Shown: in pieces, positions 16,875-30,183 of the stretch
How positions within the stretch are numbered: the stretch's first letter is position 1
How the letters are laid out: each line of letters opens with the position of its first letter
Assembly: GCA_963696315.1 (NCBI GenBank)
Contig: CAVOJU010000014.1
Span: 1-64,000 of the forward strand
DNA from: CAWKEY01 sp963696315
Lineage (GTDB): Bacteria > Pseudomonadota > Gammaproteobacteria > Methylococcales > Methylomonadaceae
DNA: 64,000 nucleotides
Direction: 5' to 3'
The notes under the pieces: generated by a model
What the model saw: the letters and a program-made list of their open reading frames with translations, nothing else
Databases searched by the model: none
Told to the model about the DNA's origin: nothing
Position numbers and translations under genes: made by a program

Positions 16875-18065
16875 ATGGCCAAAGAAAAATTTTCACGTAG
16901 TAAGCCACACGTAAACGTAGGCACCATCGGTCACGTTGATCACGGTAAAACGACACTAACGGCAGCTTTAACCACAGTGATGGCAAAATTGCACGGTGGT
17001 GCGGTCAAGGCTTTCGATCAAATCGATAACGCCCCTGAAGAGCGTGAGCGTGGTATTACCATTGCCACCTCGCATGTGGAATATGAATCGGCCACCCGTC
17101 ACTATGCGCACGTTGACTGCCCGGGTCATGCTGACTACGTCAAGAATATGATTACCGGCGCGGCGCAAATGGACGGCGCGATCCTGGTTTGTTCCGCGGC
17201 AGACGGTCCCATGCCGCAAACCAGAGAGCACATCCTGCTGTCAAGACAGGTAGGCGTACCCTATATCGTCGTGTTCCTGAACAAAGCCGATATGGTTGAC
17301 GATGAAGAGTTGATCGAACTGGTCGAAATGGAACTCAGAGAATTACTGGACATGTATGAATTCCCAGGCGATGACACACCTATCATCAGAGGCTCGGCAT
17401 TACTGGCCCTGCAAGGCGATGAAAGCGAAATCGGCGTGCCCTCGGTAGTTAAATTGGTTGAAGCGCTGGACAGCTACATTCCGCTGCCGGAAAGAGCGGT
17501 TGACGGGGCATTCCTGATGCCGGTTGAAGACGTGTTCTCGATCTCGGGCCGTGGTACCGTAGTAACGGGCCGTATCGAGCGCGGCATTATCAAAGTAGGC
17601 CAGGAAGTGGAAATTGTCGGTATCAGACCTACCGTAGCGACCACCGTAACCGGCGTTGAAATGTTCCGCAAACTGCTGGATCAAGGTGAGGCCGGCGACA
17701 ACGTGGGTTTGCTGTTAAGAGGCACCAAACGAGACGACGTCGAGCGTGGACAAGTATTGGCGCACAAAGGCACCATCAAGCCTCATGCCCACTTCAAGGC
17801 AGAAATTTACGTCTTGTCAAAAGATGAAGGTGGCCGTCATACGCCCTTCTTCAACGGCTATCGTCCACAGTTCTACTTCAGAACCACCGACGTAACCGGC
17901 GCGGTCCAGCTGCCAGAAGGCGTTGAAATGGTCATGCCTGGCGACAACATTTCTGTAGAAGTGAAACTGATTTCACCGATTGCAATGGAAGAAGGCTTGC
18001 GTTTCGCGATTCGTGAAGGCGGCCGTACTGTCGGTGCCGGCGTTGTTGCATCAATAGTTGAATAA
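16875..18065 (+). CDS. tuf: elongation factor Tu, copy 1
   Basis: 396-residue GTPase that delivers aminoacyl-tRNA to the ribosome. The G1 motif GHVDHGKT, DCPGHADY and NKADM are all present. It is cotranscribed with the upstream tRNAs (tufB-type location) and followed by tRNA-Trp, secE and nusG. The gene is almost identical at DNA level to the second copy at 33204-34394: I count about a dozen scattered, mostly third-position differences, and one residue differs near the end (SIVE here, SIIE there). Such identity within a genome is usually kept by gene conversion. Confidence 0.98.
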   Translation: MAKEKFSRSKPHVNVGTIGHVDHGKTTLTAALTTVMAKLHGGAVKAFDQIDNAPEERERGITIATSHVEYESATRHYAHVDCPGHADYVKNMITGAAQMDGAILVCSAADGPMPQTREHILLSRQVGVPYIVVFLNKADMVDDEELIELVEMELRELLDMYEFPGDDTPIIRGSALLALQGDESEIGVPSVVKLVEALDSYIPLPERAVDGAFLMPVEDVFSISGRGTVVTGRIERGIIKVGQEVEIVGIRPTVATTVTGVEMFRKLLDQGEAGDNVGLLLRGTKRDDVERGQVLAHKGTIKPHAHFKAEIYVLSKDEGGRHTPFFNGYRPQFYFRTTDVTGAVQLPEGVEMVMPGDNISVEVKLISPIAMEEGLRFAIREGGRTVGAGVVASIVE

Positions 18066-18113
18066 ACATTTAACTTGCTATATCATAGCTGCTTCATTAA
18101 GGATTGTCTGAAT

Positions 18114-18189
18114 AGGTCAGTAGCTCAATTGGTAGAGTAGCGGTCTCCAAAACCGCGGGTTGGGGGTTCGAGACCCTCCTGGCCTGCCA
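18114..18189 (+). tRNA. tRNA-Trp (CCA)
   Basis: Acceptor AGGTCAG pairs with CTGGCCT including one G-T pair, the anticodon CCA is in TCTCCAAAACC, the T-loop is GGGGTTCGAGACCC, and CCA is encoded. It is placed between tuf and secE, as in many proteobacteria. Confidence 0.96.
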
Positions 18190-18237
18190 TTCAGATGAAT
18201 TCGTATCAAATTATCTAATTCCAAAATTAATTAACAC

Positions 18238-18618
18238 ATGAATACCCAGGCAGAAGTATCGGTATCAGTCCTTGATATCGTGAAGCAAGTGTTTTCCGTT
18301 GTCTTTATAGTTGCCGGTGTGGCTGCATTTTATTATTTTTCGGGTGAGGTTCGCCTGCTCTATCGCGTCCTTGGCTTGCTGCTGATTGTTATATTGGTGT
18401 CGGCACTGATGCTGACTACCGAAGTGGGGCGTGATGTTTGGAGTTTTGTGCTGGAATCAAAGCAGGAAGTAAGAAAAGTTATCTGGCCAACTCGCGAAGA
18501 AACCATGCGGACGACTTTGCTGGTGTTTGCAATGGTAACCATAGTCGGCTTGGTGTTGTGGTTGCTGGATATGCTCCTGTTTTGGGGTGTGCGTGTTTTG
18601 ACTGGTCAGGGAGGTTAG
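18238..18618 (+). CDS. secE: preprotein translocase subunit SecE
   Basis: 126-residue inner-membrane protein of the SecYEG channel. Two hydrophobic segments near the N-terminus (VFIVAGVAAFYYF; VLGLLLIVILVSALML) and a third near the C-terminus (VFAMVTIVGLVLWLLDMLLF) give the three-span gammaproteobacterial form. Between them, ESKQEVRKVIWPTREETMRT is the conserved amphipathic SecE signature. nusG starts two bases after the stop, the standard secE-nusG pair. Confidence 0.96.
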   Translation: MNTQAEVSVSVLDIVKQVFSVVFIVAGVAAFYYFSGEVRLLYRVLGLLLIVILVSALMLTTEVGRDVWSFVLESKQEVRKVIWPTREETMRTTLLVFAMVTIVGLVLWLLDMLLFWGVRVLTGQGG

Positions 18619-18620
18619 GA

Positions 18621-19154
18621 ATGGCGCTACGCTGGTATGTTGTGCACGCCTATTCAAACTTTGAAAATAAAGTCAAGCAAGCATTAGAAGAGCGAATTAA
18701 ACGGGAAGGCCTGGAGCAGTATTTTGGAAAGATACTGGTGCCTACTGAAGAGGTAGTCGAGATGCGCATGGGTGCGCAACGCAAAAGTGAAAGGAAATTT
18801 TTTCCTGGCTATGTGCTTGTTCAAATGGAGTTGACGGACGAAACCTGGCACTTGGTAAGAGATGTCCCCAGAGTTCTTGGCTTTATCGGCGGAACCTCCG
18901 ATCGCCCTGCGCCGATATCTGAAAAAGAGGCCATGTCGATTCTAAACAGAGTGGAGGAAGGTGTTAACAAACCCCGGCCAAAAATTCTTTTTGAAGCGGG
19001 CGAGGTAATCAGGGTAGTCGATGGGCCGTTTAAGGATTTTAATGGTGTCGTTGAAGAAGTTAATTACGAAAAAAGTAAGTTAAGAATTTCGGTGCTCATT
19101 TTTGGCAGGTCAACTTCTGTTGAGCTCGATTTTGGGCAGGTCGAAAAAGTATAA
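18621..19154 (+). CDS. nusG: transcription termination/antitermination factor NusG
   Basis: 177-residue factor that binds RNA polymerase and links it to Rho or to the ribosome. The N-terminal NGN domain (RWYVVHAYSNFENKVKQALE) is followed by the C-terminal KOW domain (GEVIRVVDGPFKDFNGVVEE). The frame is open further upstream within secE, but ATG 18621, preceded by AGGGAGG, gives the family N-terminus and is the correct start. Downstream is a hairpin with a T-run and then rplK. Confidence 0.97.
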   Translation: MALRWYVVHAYSNFENKVKQALEERIKREGLEQYFGKILVPTEEVVEMRMGAQRKSERKFFPGYVLVQMELTDETWHLVRDVPRVLGFIGGTSDRPAPISEKEAMSILNRVEEGVNKPRPKILFEAGEVIRVVDGPFKDFNGVVEEVNYEKSKLRISVLIFGRSTSVELDFGQVEKV

Positions 19155-19181
19155 TTTGTTGTTAGCTATTAGTTTTTAATT

Positions 19182-19213
19182 AAAATCCCGGTCTGAATAA
19201 GGCAGGGATTTTT
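19182..19213 (+). terminator. terminator-like hairpin between nusG and rplK
   Basis: AAAATCCC at 19182-19189 pairs with GGGATTTT at 19205-19212, and the T-run runs to 19213. It lies 28 bases after the nusG stop. It may end the secE-nusG transcript or act in the rplK leader, where ribosomal protein L1 is known to repress in other bacteria. Confidence 0.6.
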
Positions 19214-19262
19214 GTGTCTAGGGGGAGCTGAAATGCGTTTGTACCCAAAATTGGAGTAAAAA

Positions 19263-19694
19263 ATGGCAAAAAAAATAACTGCATACATTAAGTTGCAAGT
19301 AAAAGCAGGCGAAGCAAATCCAAGTCCTCCGGTAGGCCCTGCATTGGGTCAGCGTGGTGTGAACATCATGGAATTCTGCAAAGCCTTTAATGCAAAGACG
19401 CAGGATACCGAAAAAGGTCTTCCACTGCCTGTTGTCATCACTGTTTACAGTGATAAAAGCTTTACATTCATTACCAAAACCCCGCCAGCATCAATTCTGC
19501 TCAAGAAAGCAACCGGCATAAAAAGCGGCAGCAGTAACCCCAACACTAAAAAAGTTGGTACTGTTACTATCGCGCAATTGGAAGAGATTGCAAAAACAAA
19601 AATGGAAGATCTGAATGCGGCGAATCTGGAAGCAGCGGTAAAAACAATTGCAGGCAGTGCGCGCAGCATGGGTTTGAATGTGGAGGGATTATAA
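19263..19694 (+). CDS. rplK: ribosomal protein uL11
   Basis: 143-residue protein of the GTPase-associated centre, bound to 23S rRNA beside the L10-L12 stalk; it is needed for stringent-response sensing by RelA. The proline-rich N-terminal domain reads GEANPSPPVGPALGQRGVNI, and the C-terminal rRNA-binding domain ends TIAGSARSMGLNVEGL. It heads rplK-rplA-rplJ-rplL-rpoB-rpoC. The rplA start overlaps its stop by one base, so translation is coupled. Confidence 0.98.
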   Translation: MAKKITAYIKLQVKAGEANPSPPVGPALGQRGVNIMEFCKAFNAKTQDTEKGLPLPVVITVYSDKSFTFITKTPPASILLKKATGIKSGSSNPNTKKVGTVTIAQLEEIAKTKMEDLNAANLEAAVKTIAGSARSMGLNVEGL

Positions 19695-20389
19695 TGGCCA
19701 AGTTATCTAAAAAAGCGAAACTCATTAAAGTCAAAGTTGATAAAACCAAGCAGTATTCTGTTGCTGAAGCAGTCACGTTATTGAAAGAGCTGGCTACAAC
19801 AAAATTTAACGAAGCCATTGACGTCAGCGTTAACCTGGGTGTGGATCCACGTAAATCAGATCAAAATGTTCGTGGTGCAACGGTGCTGCCTAATGGCACA
19901 GGTAAAACAGTCAGAGTGGCTGTTTTTACGCAAGGGGCGAACGCAGATGCGGCAAGGGAAGCCGGTGCAGACATTGTTGGTATGGATGATCTGGGTGACC
20001 TGGTCAAAAAGGGCGAAATGAATTTTGACGTAGTTATTGCATCTCCCGATGCCATGCGCGTTGTCGGCCAGTTGGGTCAGATTTTAGGTCCAAGAGGTTT
20101 GATGCCTAATCCGAAAGTCGGCACAGTAACTCCCGATGTGGCAACCGCTGTAAAAAATGCAAAATCGGGTCAAGTGCGTTACCGGACTGATAAATCAGGC
20201 ATTATTCACTGCACCTTAGGTAAGGTGACATTTGATGCGGCAGCTATTCAGGGCAACCTGGAAGCATTGCTGGCTGATTTACGAAAAGCAAAGCCTAGCG
20301 CAGCTAAGGGCGTTTACATCAAGAAGATTACCTTATCTTCCACGATGGGCCCAGGCTTATGGCTGGATCAAAGTAGCATTGCTGTTTAA
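19694..20389 (+). CDS. rplA: ribosomal protein uL1
   Basis: 231-residue protein of the L1 stalk that helps release deacylated tRNA from the E site. Conserved segments include VDPRKSDQNVRGATVLPNGTG and GQILGPRGLMPNPKVGTVT. In other gammaproteobacteria L1 also represses its own operon by binding the rplK leader. It overlaps rplK by one base and is followed by the L10 leader. Confidence 0.98.
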   Translation: MAKLSKKAKLIKVKVDKTKQYSVAEAVTLLKELATTKFNEAIDVSVNLGVDPRKSDQNVRGATVLPNGTGKTVRVAVFTQGANADAAREAGADIVGMDDLGDLVKKGEMNFDVVIASPDAMRVVGQLGQILGPRGLMPNPKVGTVTPDVATAVKNAKSGQVRYRTDKSGIIHCTLGKVTFDAAAIQGNLEALLADLRKAKPSAAKGVYIKKITLSSTMGPGLWLDQSSIAV

Positions 20390-20580
20390 TTCGTAACAAG
20401 AAGACTTTGGGTTGCCGGTTTCAATCGGCAACCGTCAAAGACCGCAGGGGTTGCAAAACTTAATTATCCTGCGCAGACGGGAGCTAGAACCAAAGAACTG
20501 GGGAAAGGGACCGTAAGGGGCATCCAAATGGGTGCGTTTTATTAATTCTGGAATAACACCAGAAAAACCGGAGGTAAGCT
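20390..20580 (+). promoter_or_regulatory. L10 leader (rplJL autoregulatory RNA)
   Basis: A 191-base untranslated stretch before rplJ. It has a strong hairpin, GGTTGCCG at 20410-20417 with CGGCAACC at 20426-20433, and further structured G/A-rich parts (GGGAGCTAGAACC, GGGGAAAGGGACC) that resemble the known L10-leader RNA. In that system L10-L12 binds the leader and represses rplJL translation. The fold was judged by eye only. Confidence 0.65.
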
Positions 20581-21081
20581 GTGGCACTAAATTTGGACAG
20601 CAAAAAAGTTGTCGTAGAAGAAGTTGCTCAATACGCAGCCAAAGCTCATTCTGCTGTAGCAGCAGAATACCGTGGTTTGACCGTAACTGAGTTAACCCAG
20701 TTACGCAAGACTGCGAGAGAGACTGGCGTTTATCTGCGTGTGGTAAAAAATACACTGGCAAAACGAGCCGTGGCCGGAACAGAATTTGAGTGTATGCAAG
20801 AAGGCCTGGTAGGGCCGTTATTGCTGGCATTTTCAATGGAAGATCCTGGTGCTGCTGGCCGTTTAATCCATGATTTTGCCAAAACGCATGACAAATTAAT
20901 CACCAAGGTTGTTGCCATTGGCGGACAGGCCTATGACGGGTCTGAGTTGAAACGACTCGCCAGCATGCCGACTCGTGATCAAGCAATCAGTATGTTGATG
21001 TCCGTAATGAAGGCACCAGTCGGCAAGCTTGCCCGTACCTTGGCTGCGATCAGAGATCAGAAACAAGAAGCAACAGCGTAA
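20581..21081 (+). CDS. rplJ: ribosomal protein uL10
   Basis: 166-residue stalk base protein that binds 23S rRNA and carries L12 dimers on its C-terminal helix. It starts at GTG 20581 behind GGAGG. The N-terminus LDSKKVVVEEVAQYAAKAHS and the segment EYRGLTVTELTQLRKTARE are typical. It is preceded by an L10-type leader and followed by rplL after 49 bases. Confidence 0.98.
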   Translation: MALNLDSKKVVVEEVAQYAAKAHSAVAAEYRGLTVTELTQLRKTARETGVYLRVVKNTLAKRAVAGTEFECMQEGLVGPLLLAFSMEDPGAAGRLIHDFAKTHDKLITKVVAIGGQAYDGSELKRLASMPTRDQAISMLMSVMKAPVGKLARTLAAIRDQKQEATA

Positions 21082-21130
21082 GCTTATATTAACCAGTTCA
21101 AAACCTATATTATTTTTTAGAGGAAAAAAA

Positions 21131-21502
21131 ATGGCAATTTCGCAAGAAGATATCTTGGATGCAGTCTCCAACATGAGCATTATGGAAATCGTTGATTTAA
21201 TTTCAGCGATGGAAGAAAAATTCGGCGTAACTGCGGCAGTTGCGATGGCTGCGCCAGCAGGCGGCGGCGAAGTAGTAGCGGCTGAAGAACAAACTGAATT
21301 TGATGTCATTTTGACTGCCTTCGGCGATAACAAAGTAGCAGTTATTAAAGCCGTTCGCGGTATCACTGGTTTGGGCTTGAAAGAAGCAAAAGACGCCGTT
21401 GAAGGCGCGCCGACCACACTGAAAGAAGGCGTTTCAAAAGCAGAAGCAGATGAAGTTAAAAAGCAGCTTGAAGAAGCTGGCGCGTCTGTCGAAATTAAAT
21501 AA
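21131..21502 (+). CDS. rplL: ribosomal protein bL12
   Basis: 123-residue stalk protein that recruits translational GTPases. It has an N-terminal dimer domain (MAISQEDILDAVSNMSIMEI), an Ala/Gly hinge (AAPAGGGEVVAAEE) and a C-terminal domain (KVAVIKAVRGITGLGLKEAK). The frame is open further upstream into rplJ, but ATG 21131, behind AGAGGAAAAAAA, gives the family start. The rpoBC genes follow after an attenuator-like hairpin. Confidence 0.98.
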   Translation: MAISQEDILDAVSNMSIMEIVDLISAMEEKFGVTAAVAMAAPAGGGEVVAAEEQTEFDVILTAFGDNKVAVIKAVRGITGLGLKEAKDAVEGAPTTLKEGVSKAEADEVKKQLEEAGASVEIK

Positions 21503-21545
21503 AGTTTTGACACAAAAAATCTAAGGCACACAGCCTTTTAAGTAC

Positions 21546-21575
21546 GGCTGGCGGCAATTTTGCCGTCGGCCTTTT
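21546..21575 (+). terminator. attenuator-like hairpin between rplL and rpoB
   Basis: GGCTGGCGGCAA at 21546-21557 pairs imperfectly, with one G-T pair and one mismatch, with TTGCCGTCGGCC, and TTTT follows. A partial terminator in this gap is well known in other gammaproteobacteria, where it lowers rpoBC expression relative to the ribosomal protein genes. Confidence 0.65.
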
Positions 21576-21634
21576 ACTGTTTGCGATATCCGCTCAGTAG
21601 AAAATTATTCATGACGAAAAGGTTCGGAAGCAAT

Positions 21635-24600
21635 ATGTCCTACTCTTTTACCGAAAAAAAGCGTATTCGAAACAACTTTGGGAAAGGTACTGAAGTACTA
21701 GATGTTCCCTATCTTCTGGCAACTCAAATCAACTCATATGCCAATTTCCTGCAATCAGGCGTAGCGCCTGAGCGGCGAGTCGATAAAGGATTGCACGCGG
21801 CATTTTCCAGTGTTTTCCCTATTGAAAGCCATTCCGGGTATGCCGTTCTGGAATATGTGAGATATCGATTAGGAGAGCCCACTTTTGACGTAAGAGAGTG
21901 TCAACAAAGGGGTGCGACCTATGCCGCGCCATTAAGAGTATTGGTGCGTCTGGTCATTTATGATAAAGAGGCTGCTGCTAACGCCAAAGTTGTTAAAGAC
22001 ATCAGGGAGCAGGAAGTCTACATGGGCGAGCTGCCCTTGATGACCGAGAACGGCACTTTCGTTATCAATGGAACGGAGCGGGTTATCGTTTCTCAGTTGC
22101 ACCGATCACCGGGTGTATTTTTCGATCATGACAAAGGCAAAACCCATTCGTCAGGAAAATTATTATTCAATGCCCGGGTAATTCCCTATCGTGGTTCATG
22201 GCTGGATTTTGAATTCGATCATAAAGATTGTGTTTATGTGCGCATAGACAGACGCCGCAAAATTCCTGCAACCATTTTGCTCAGAGCGCTGGGCTACGAT
22301 AACGAAGAAATGATCAGTATTTTCTTCGAAAGCAATAAATTTACCTTAGCGGGTGACAAGTTTCTGTTCCATATAGTGCCTGAAAGAATGCGCGGTGAAA
22401 TTGCCGCATTCGATATCAAGCACAATGGCCAAGTCATCGTTGAAGAAGGTCGCCGCATTACCTCCAAGCATATTCGTGAAATGAATAAGGCTGGCTTGGC
22501 CGAGGTTGAATCGCCCAAGGAATACCTGGTAGGCAAAATACTGAGCCATAACGTGGTGGATAAATCTACCGGTGAGTTGGTTGCGCATGTTAATGACGAA
22601 TTAACGGCAGACTTGATAGACCGGATTATTGCAAGTGGTGTTACTGAAGTTAACACACTATTTGTCAACGACCTGGATAAAGGGCCGTATATCTCCAATG
22701 CCATGAGGCTGGATGTGACCAGCAATACCCTGGAAGCCTTGGTTGAGATTTACCGCATGATGCGTCCAGGCGAGCCGCCAACCAAAGAATCGGCCGAGAA
22801 CCTGTTCCAGAACCTGTTCTTTACCGATGAAAGATATGATCTATCAACGGTTGGACGCATGAAGTTCAACCGCCGCCTAGGCCGTGAAGAAACCATTGGC
22901 TCCGGTACATTAACGAAAGAAGACATCATTGACGTACTAAAAGAACTGATTAATATCCGCAACGGCAACGGCAATGTTGACGATATAGATCATCTGGGCA
23001 ACAGACGGGTGCGCTCGGTCGGTGAAATGATTGAAAATCAGTTCCGCGTCGGTTTGGTGCGAGTCGAAAGAGCGGTCAAAGAGCGCTTGACGCTTGCTGA
23101 TTCAGAAGGCCTTATGCCTCAGGAGATCATCAATGCGAAGCCGGTTTCGGCAGCCGTAAAAGAGTTCTTTGGTTCCAGCCAGTTGTCACAGTTTATGGAT
23201 CAAAACAATCCATTATCGCAAGTGACGCACAAGCGCCGCGTCTCCGCATTGGGACCGGGTGGCTTGGCTAGAGAGCGCGCCGGCTTTGAAGTCCGGGACG
23301 TCCATACAACGCACTATGGCCGGGTTTGTCCAATTGAGACGCCGGAAGGGCCGAACATTGGCTTGATCAATTCATTATCGGTTTATGCCAGAACCAATGA
23401 TTACGGATTTCTGGAAACGCCGTACAGAAAAGTCATTAATGGCAAAGTTACCGATCAGGTCGATTATCTGTCGGCGATCGAAGAAGGCGAGTTCGTCATT
23501 GCCCAGGCGAGTGTGCCAGTTGATGCAAGCGGCAAATTGATCGAAGGTTTGGTGTCCTGCCGTTATAAAGATGAATTTACCTTGGCTATGTCGGACACCG
23601 TGCAATACATGGACGTGTCTTCAAAGCAGATCGTATCGGTCGCGGCTTCCATTATTCCGTTTCTGGAACATGATGACGCCAACCGTGCCTTAATGGGTTC
23701 CAACATGCAGCGCCAGGCTGTTCCTACTTTAAGGGCTGAAAAGCCATTGGTGGGTACCGGTATGGAGCGAACCGTTGCCAAGGACTCCGGGGTAACCGTG
23801 GTTGCCGCGCGCGGGGGCAGTATTGAAGCCGTTGATGCGGCCAGAATTGTGGTGCGTGTTAATGACACTGAGACAGAAACCGGATCTTCGGGTGTGGATA
23901 TCTACAACCTGACCAAATATACCCGGTCAAATCAAAATACCTGTATTAATCAAAAACCATTGGTTAAGCCGGGCGATGTAGTCAGTGCCGGTGACATTTT
24001 GGCTGATGGCCCCTCCACCGACATTGGAGAACTGGCATTAGGACAGAATATGCTGGTCGCCTTTATGCCGTGGAACGGTTACAACTTCGAAGATTCGATA
24101 CTGGTTTCCGAACGCGTTGTCAAAGAAGACCGCTTTACCACTATTCACATCGAAGAAAAGACCTGTGTGGCGCGTGATACCAAGCACAGCCCGGAAGAAA
24201 TTACCGCGGATATTCCCAATGTCAGCGAAGAGGCGTTATCAAAACTGGACGAGTCCGGCATTGTGTATGTCGGCGCAGAAGTCAAAGGTGGCGATATTCT
24301 CGTGGGCAAGGTAACGCCAAAAGGTGAAACTCAGCTGACCCCGGAAGAAAAATTACTGCGCGCAATTTTTGGCGAGAAAGCCGCCGATGTCAAAGATACC
24401 TCCTTACGTGTTCCCAGCAGTATTGAAGGCACCGTGATTGACGTTCAGGTATTTACCCGCGACGGCGTAAAAAAAGACAAGCGTGCGCTGGATATAGAAG
24501 AAGCTGAAATCAAGCGCTACAGAAAAGATCTGGATGATCAGTTGAAAATTCTTGAAGGCGATATTTTTGCTCGAGTCGCCAAATTGCTAGTGGGTAAAGT

Positions 24601-25711
24601 CGGGCAATCCGGCCCGGGGCAATTAAAAGCCGGGACTGAAATCACCCACGAATACCTGAACAGCCTGAAGCATTCAGACTGGCTCAAAATAAGGATGAAA
24701 GATGAAGATATTAATCTTCAGTTGGAAGCCGTTGTCGAGCAGATTGAGCAGCAAAGAAAAGCCTTCGACGAAAAATTTGAAGTCAAGCGTAAAAAAATAA
24801 CCATGGGCGATGATTTGGCGCCTGGTGTGCTGAAAATGGTCAAGGTTTATCTGGCGGTCAAAAGACGCATTCAACCCGGCGATAAAATGGCCGGGCGGCA
24901 TGGCAACAAGGGCGTTATTTCCATGATCAGGCCAATTGAAGACATGCCCTATACAGCCGATGGCAATCCGGTGGATATCGTTTTGAATCCGTTAGGCGTG
25001 CCTTCCCGCATGAACGTGGGCCAGGTACTCGAAACCCATTTGGGTTGGGCCGCCAAAGGCCTCGGTATCAAAATAGGTAAAATGCTTGAGGCCAGGGCTA
25101 AAGTCGCAGAGATCAGAAGTTATCTGGACAAAATTTATAACAGCAGTGGCCGTAAGGAAGATCTGGACTCGTTTTCTGATCAGGAGATTCTCGAGATGGC
25201 GGCTAACCTGGTGGGCGGGGTGCCGATGGCGACGCCGGTGTTTGATGGTGCAACCGAAGATGAAATTCGCACCATGTTGAAACTGGCCGATTTGCCTGAA
25301 CACGGCCAGACCATACTTTATGATGGCTTGACCGGTGAGCCGTTTGAGCGCGAAGTTACTGTGGGCTATATGTACATGCTGAAACTGAACCATTTGGTTG
25401 ATGACAAAATGCATGCACGTTCGACCGGGCCTTACAGTCTGGTTACCCAGCAACCTTTGGGTGGCAAAGCTCAGTTCGGAGGGCAGCGTTTCGGTGAGAT
25501 GGAGGTCTGGGCGCTTGAAGCCTACGGCGCGGCTTATACCTTACAGGAAATGCTGACGGTGAAATCGGATGATGTGACCGGAAGAACGCGCATGTATAAA
25601 AACATTGTTGATGGCGATCATCGAATGGAAGCCGGCATGCCGGAATCATTTAATGTACTAATCAAAGAAATCCGCTCATTGGCTGTCAATATAGAGCTGG
25701 ACCGGGAATAG
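21635..25711 (+). CDS. rpoB: RNA polymerase beta subunit
   Basis: 1358-residue catalytic subunit of RNA polymerase. I chose ATG 21635 (MSYSFTEKKRIRNNFGKG) because it matches the family N-terminus; the frame is open 25 codons further up. The rifampicin-pocket segment reads SSQLSQFMDQNNPLSQVTHK followed by RRVSALGPGGL, with the residues equivalent to D516, H526 and S531 all unchanged, so a rifampicin-sensitive enzyme is expected. The C-terminus has the beta-beta' contact region (GGKAQFGGQRFGEMEVWALE). rpoC follows after 77 bases. Confidence 0.98.
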   Translation: MSYSFTEKKRIRNNFGKGTEVLDVPYLLATQINSYANFLQSGVAPERRVDKGLHAAFSSVFPIESHSGYAVLEYVRYRLGEPTFDVRECQQRGATYAAPLRVLVRLVIYDKEAAANAKVVKDIREQEVYMGELPLMTENGTFVINGTERVIVSQLHRSPGVFFDHDKGKTHSSGKLLFNARVIPYRGSWLDFEFDHKDCVYVRIDRRRKIPATILLRALGYDNEEMISIFFESNKFTLAGDKFLFHIVPERMRGEIAAFDIKHNGQVIVEEGRRITSKHIREMNKAGLAEVESPKEYLVGKILSHNVVDKSTGELVAHVNDELTADLIDRIIASGVTEVNTLFVNDLDKGPYISNAMRLDVTSNTLEALVEIYRMMRPGEPPTKESAENLFQNLFFTDERYDLSTVGRMKFNRRLGREETIGSGTLTKEDIIDVLKELINIRNGNGNVDDIDHLGNRRVRSVGEMIENQFRVGLVRVERAVKERLTLADSEGLMPQEIINAKPVSAAVKEFFGSSQLSQFMDQNNPLSQVTHKRRVSALGPGGLARERAGFEVRDVHTTHYGRVCPIETPEGPNIGLINSLSVYARTNDYGFLETPYRKVINGKVTDQVDYLSAIEEGEFVIAQASVPVDASGKLIEGLVSCRYKDEFTLAMSDTVQYMDVSSKQIVSVAASIIPFLEHDDANRALMGSNMQRQAVPTLRAEKPLVGTGMERTVAKDSGVTVVAARGGSIEAVDAARIVVRVNDTETETGSSGVDIYNLTKYTRSNQNTCINQKPLVKPGDVVSAGDILADGPSTDIGELALGQNMLVAFMPWNGYNFEDSILVSERVVKEDRFTTIHIEEKTCVARDTKHSPEEITADIPNVSEEALSKLDESGIVYVGAEVKGGDILVGKVTPKGETQLTPEEKLLRAIFGEKAADVKDTSLRVPSSIEGTVIDVQVFTRDGVKKDKRALDIEEAEIKRYRKDLDDQLKILEGDIFARVAKLLVGKVGQSGPGQLKAGTEITHEYLNSLKHSDWLKIRMKDEDINLQLEAVVEQIEQQRKAFDEKFEVKRKKITMGDDLAPGVLKMVKVYLAVKRRIQPGDKMAGRHGNKGVISMIRPIEDMPYTADGNPVDIVLNPLGVPSRMNVGQVLETHLGWAAKGLGIKIGKMLEARAKVAEIRSYLDKIYNSSGRKEDLDSFSDQEILEMAANLVGGVPMATPVFDGATEDEIRTMLKLADLPEHGQTILYDGLTGEPFEREVTVGYMYMLKLNHLVDDKMHARSTGPYSLVTQQPLGGKAQFGGQRFGEMEVWALEAYGAAYTLQEMLTVKSDDVTGRTRMYKNIVDGDHRMEAGMPESFNVLIKEIRSLAVNIELDRE

Positions 25712-25788
25712 AACCCTGGCCTGGTAGTGGAAATAACTGATAGCCTGTTCTGGACTGCACCAGAAAAATAGTTAAAGAGGACAAACTC

Positions 25789-29994
<4,206 letters not shown>

Positions 29995-30028
29995 AAAAGG
30001 CTACAAATATTTATGAGTTAAATTGGGC

Positions 30029-30057
30029 TTGACCTCGCTTGTATTAGCCAGTATTAT
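30029..30057 (+). promoter_or_regulatory. predicted sigma-70 promoter upstream of rpsL
   Basis: TTGACC at 30029-30034 and TATTAT at 30052-30057 are separated by exactly 17 bases. It lies 34 bases after rpoC and about 125 bases before the rpsL start, so it is a good candidate for the str-S10-spc-alpha promoter. A terminator-like hairpin lies between it and rpsL. Confidence 0.65.
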
Positions 30058-30106
30058 ATTCGGCTCACATGGGCTAACGTGCTCGGGTCAGGTCATTGAC
30101 TAATTT

Positions 30107-30141
30107 AACCGCTGAGATTTATTGATATCAGCGGTTATTTT
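30107..30141 (+). terminator. hairpin with T-run between promoter and rpsL
   Basis: AACCGCTGA at 30107-30115 pairs perfectly with TCAGCGGTT at 30128-30136, followed by ATTTTTATT. It has the form of an intrinsic terminator. Since the best promoter lies upstream of it, it may act as an attenuator of the str genes rather than only as the rpoC terminator. Confidence 0.65.
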
Positions 30142-30183
30142 TATTATCTGACAGTTAAATTGTATATCGGAGTAAACAAAGAT

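Noticed and set aside
18438..18620. Upstream extension of the nusG frame into secE
   Set aside because: ATG 18621 has a strong ribosome binding site and gives the family N-terminus; the extension overlaps secE.
21560..21634. Upstream extension of rpoB
   Set aside because: The family begins MSYSFTEKKRIR at 21635; the extension has no similarity and lies in the attenuator region.
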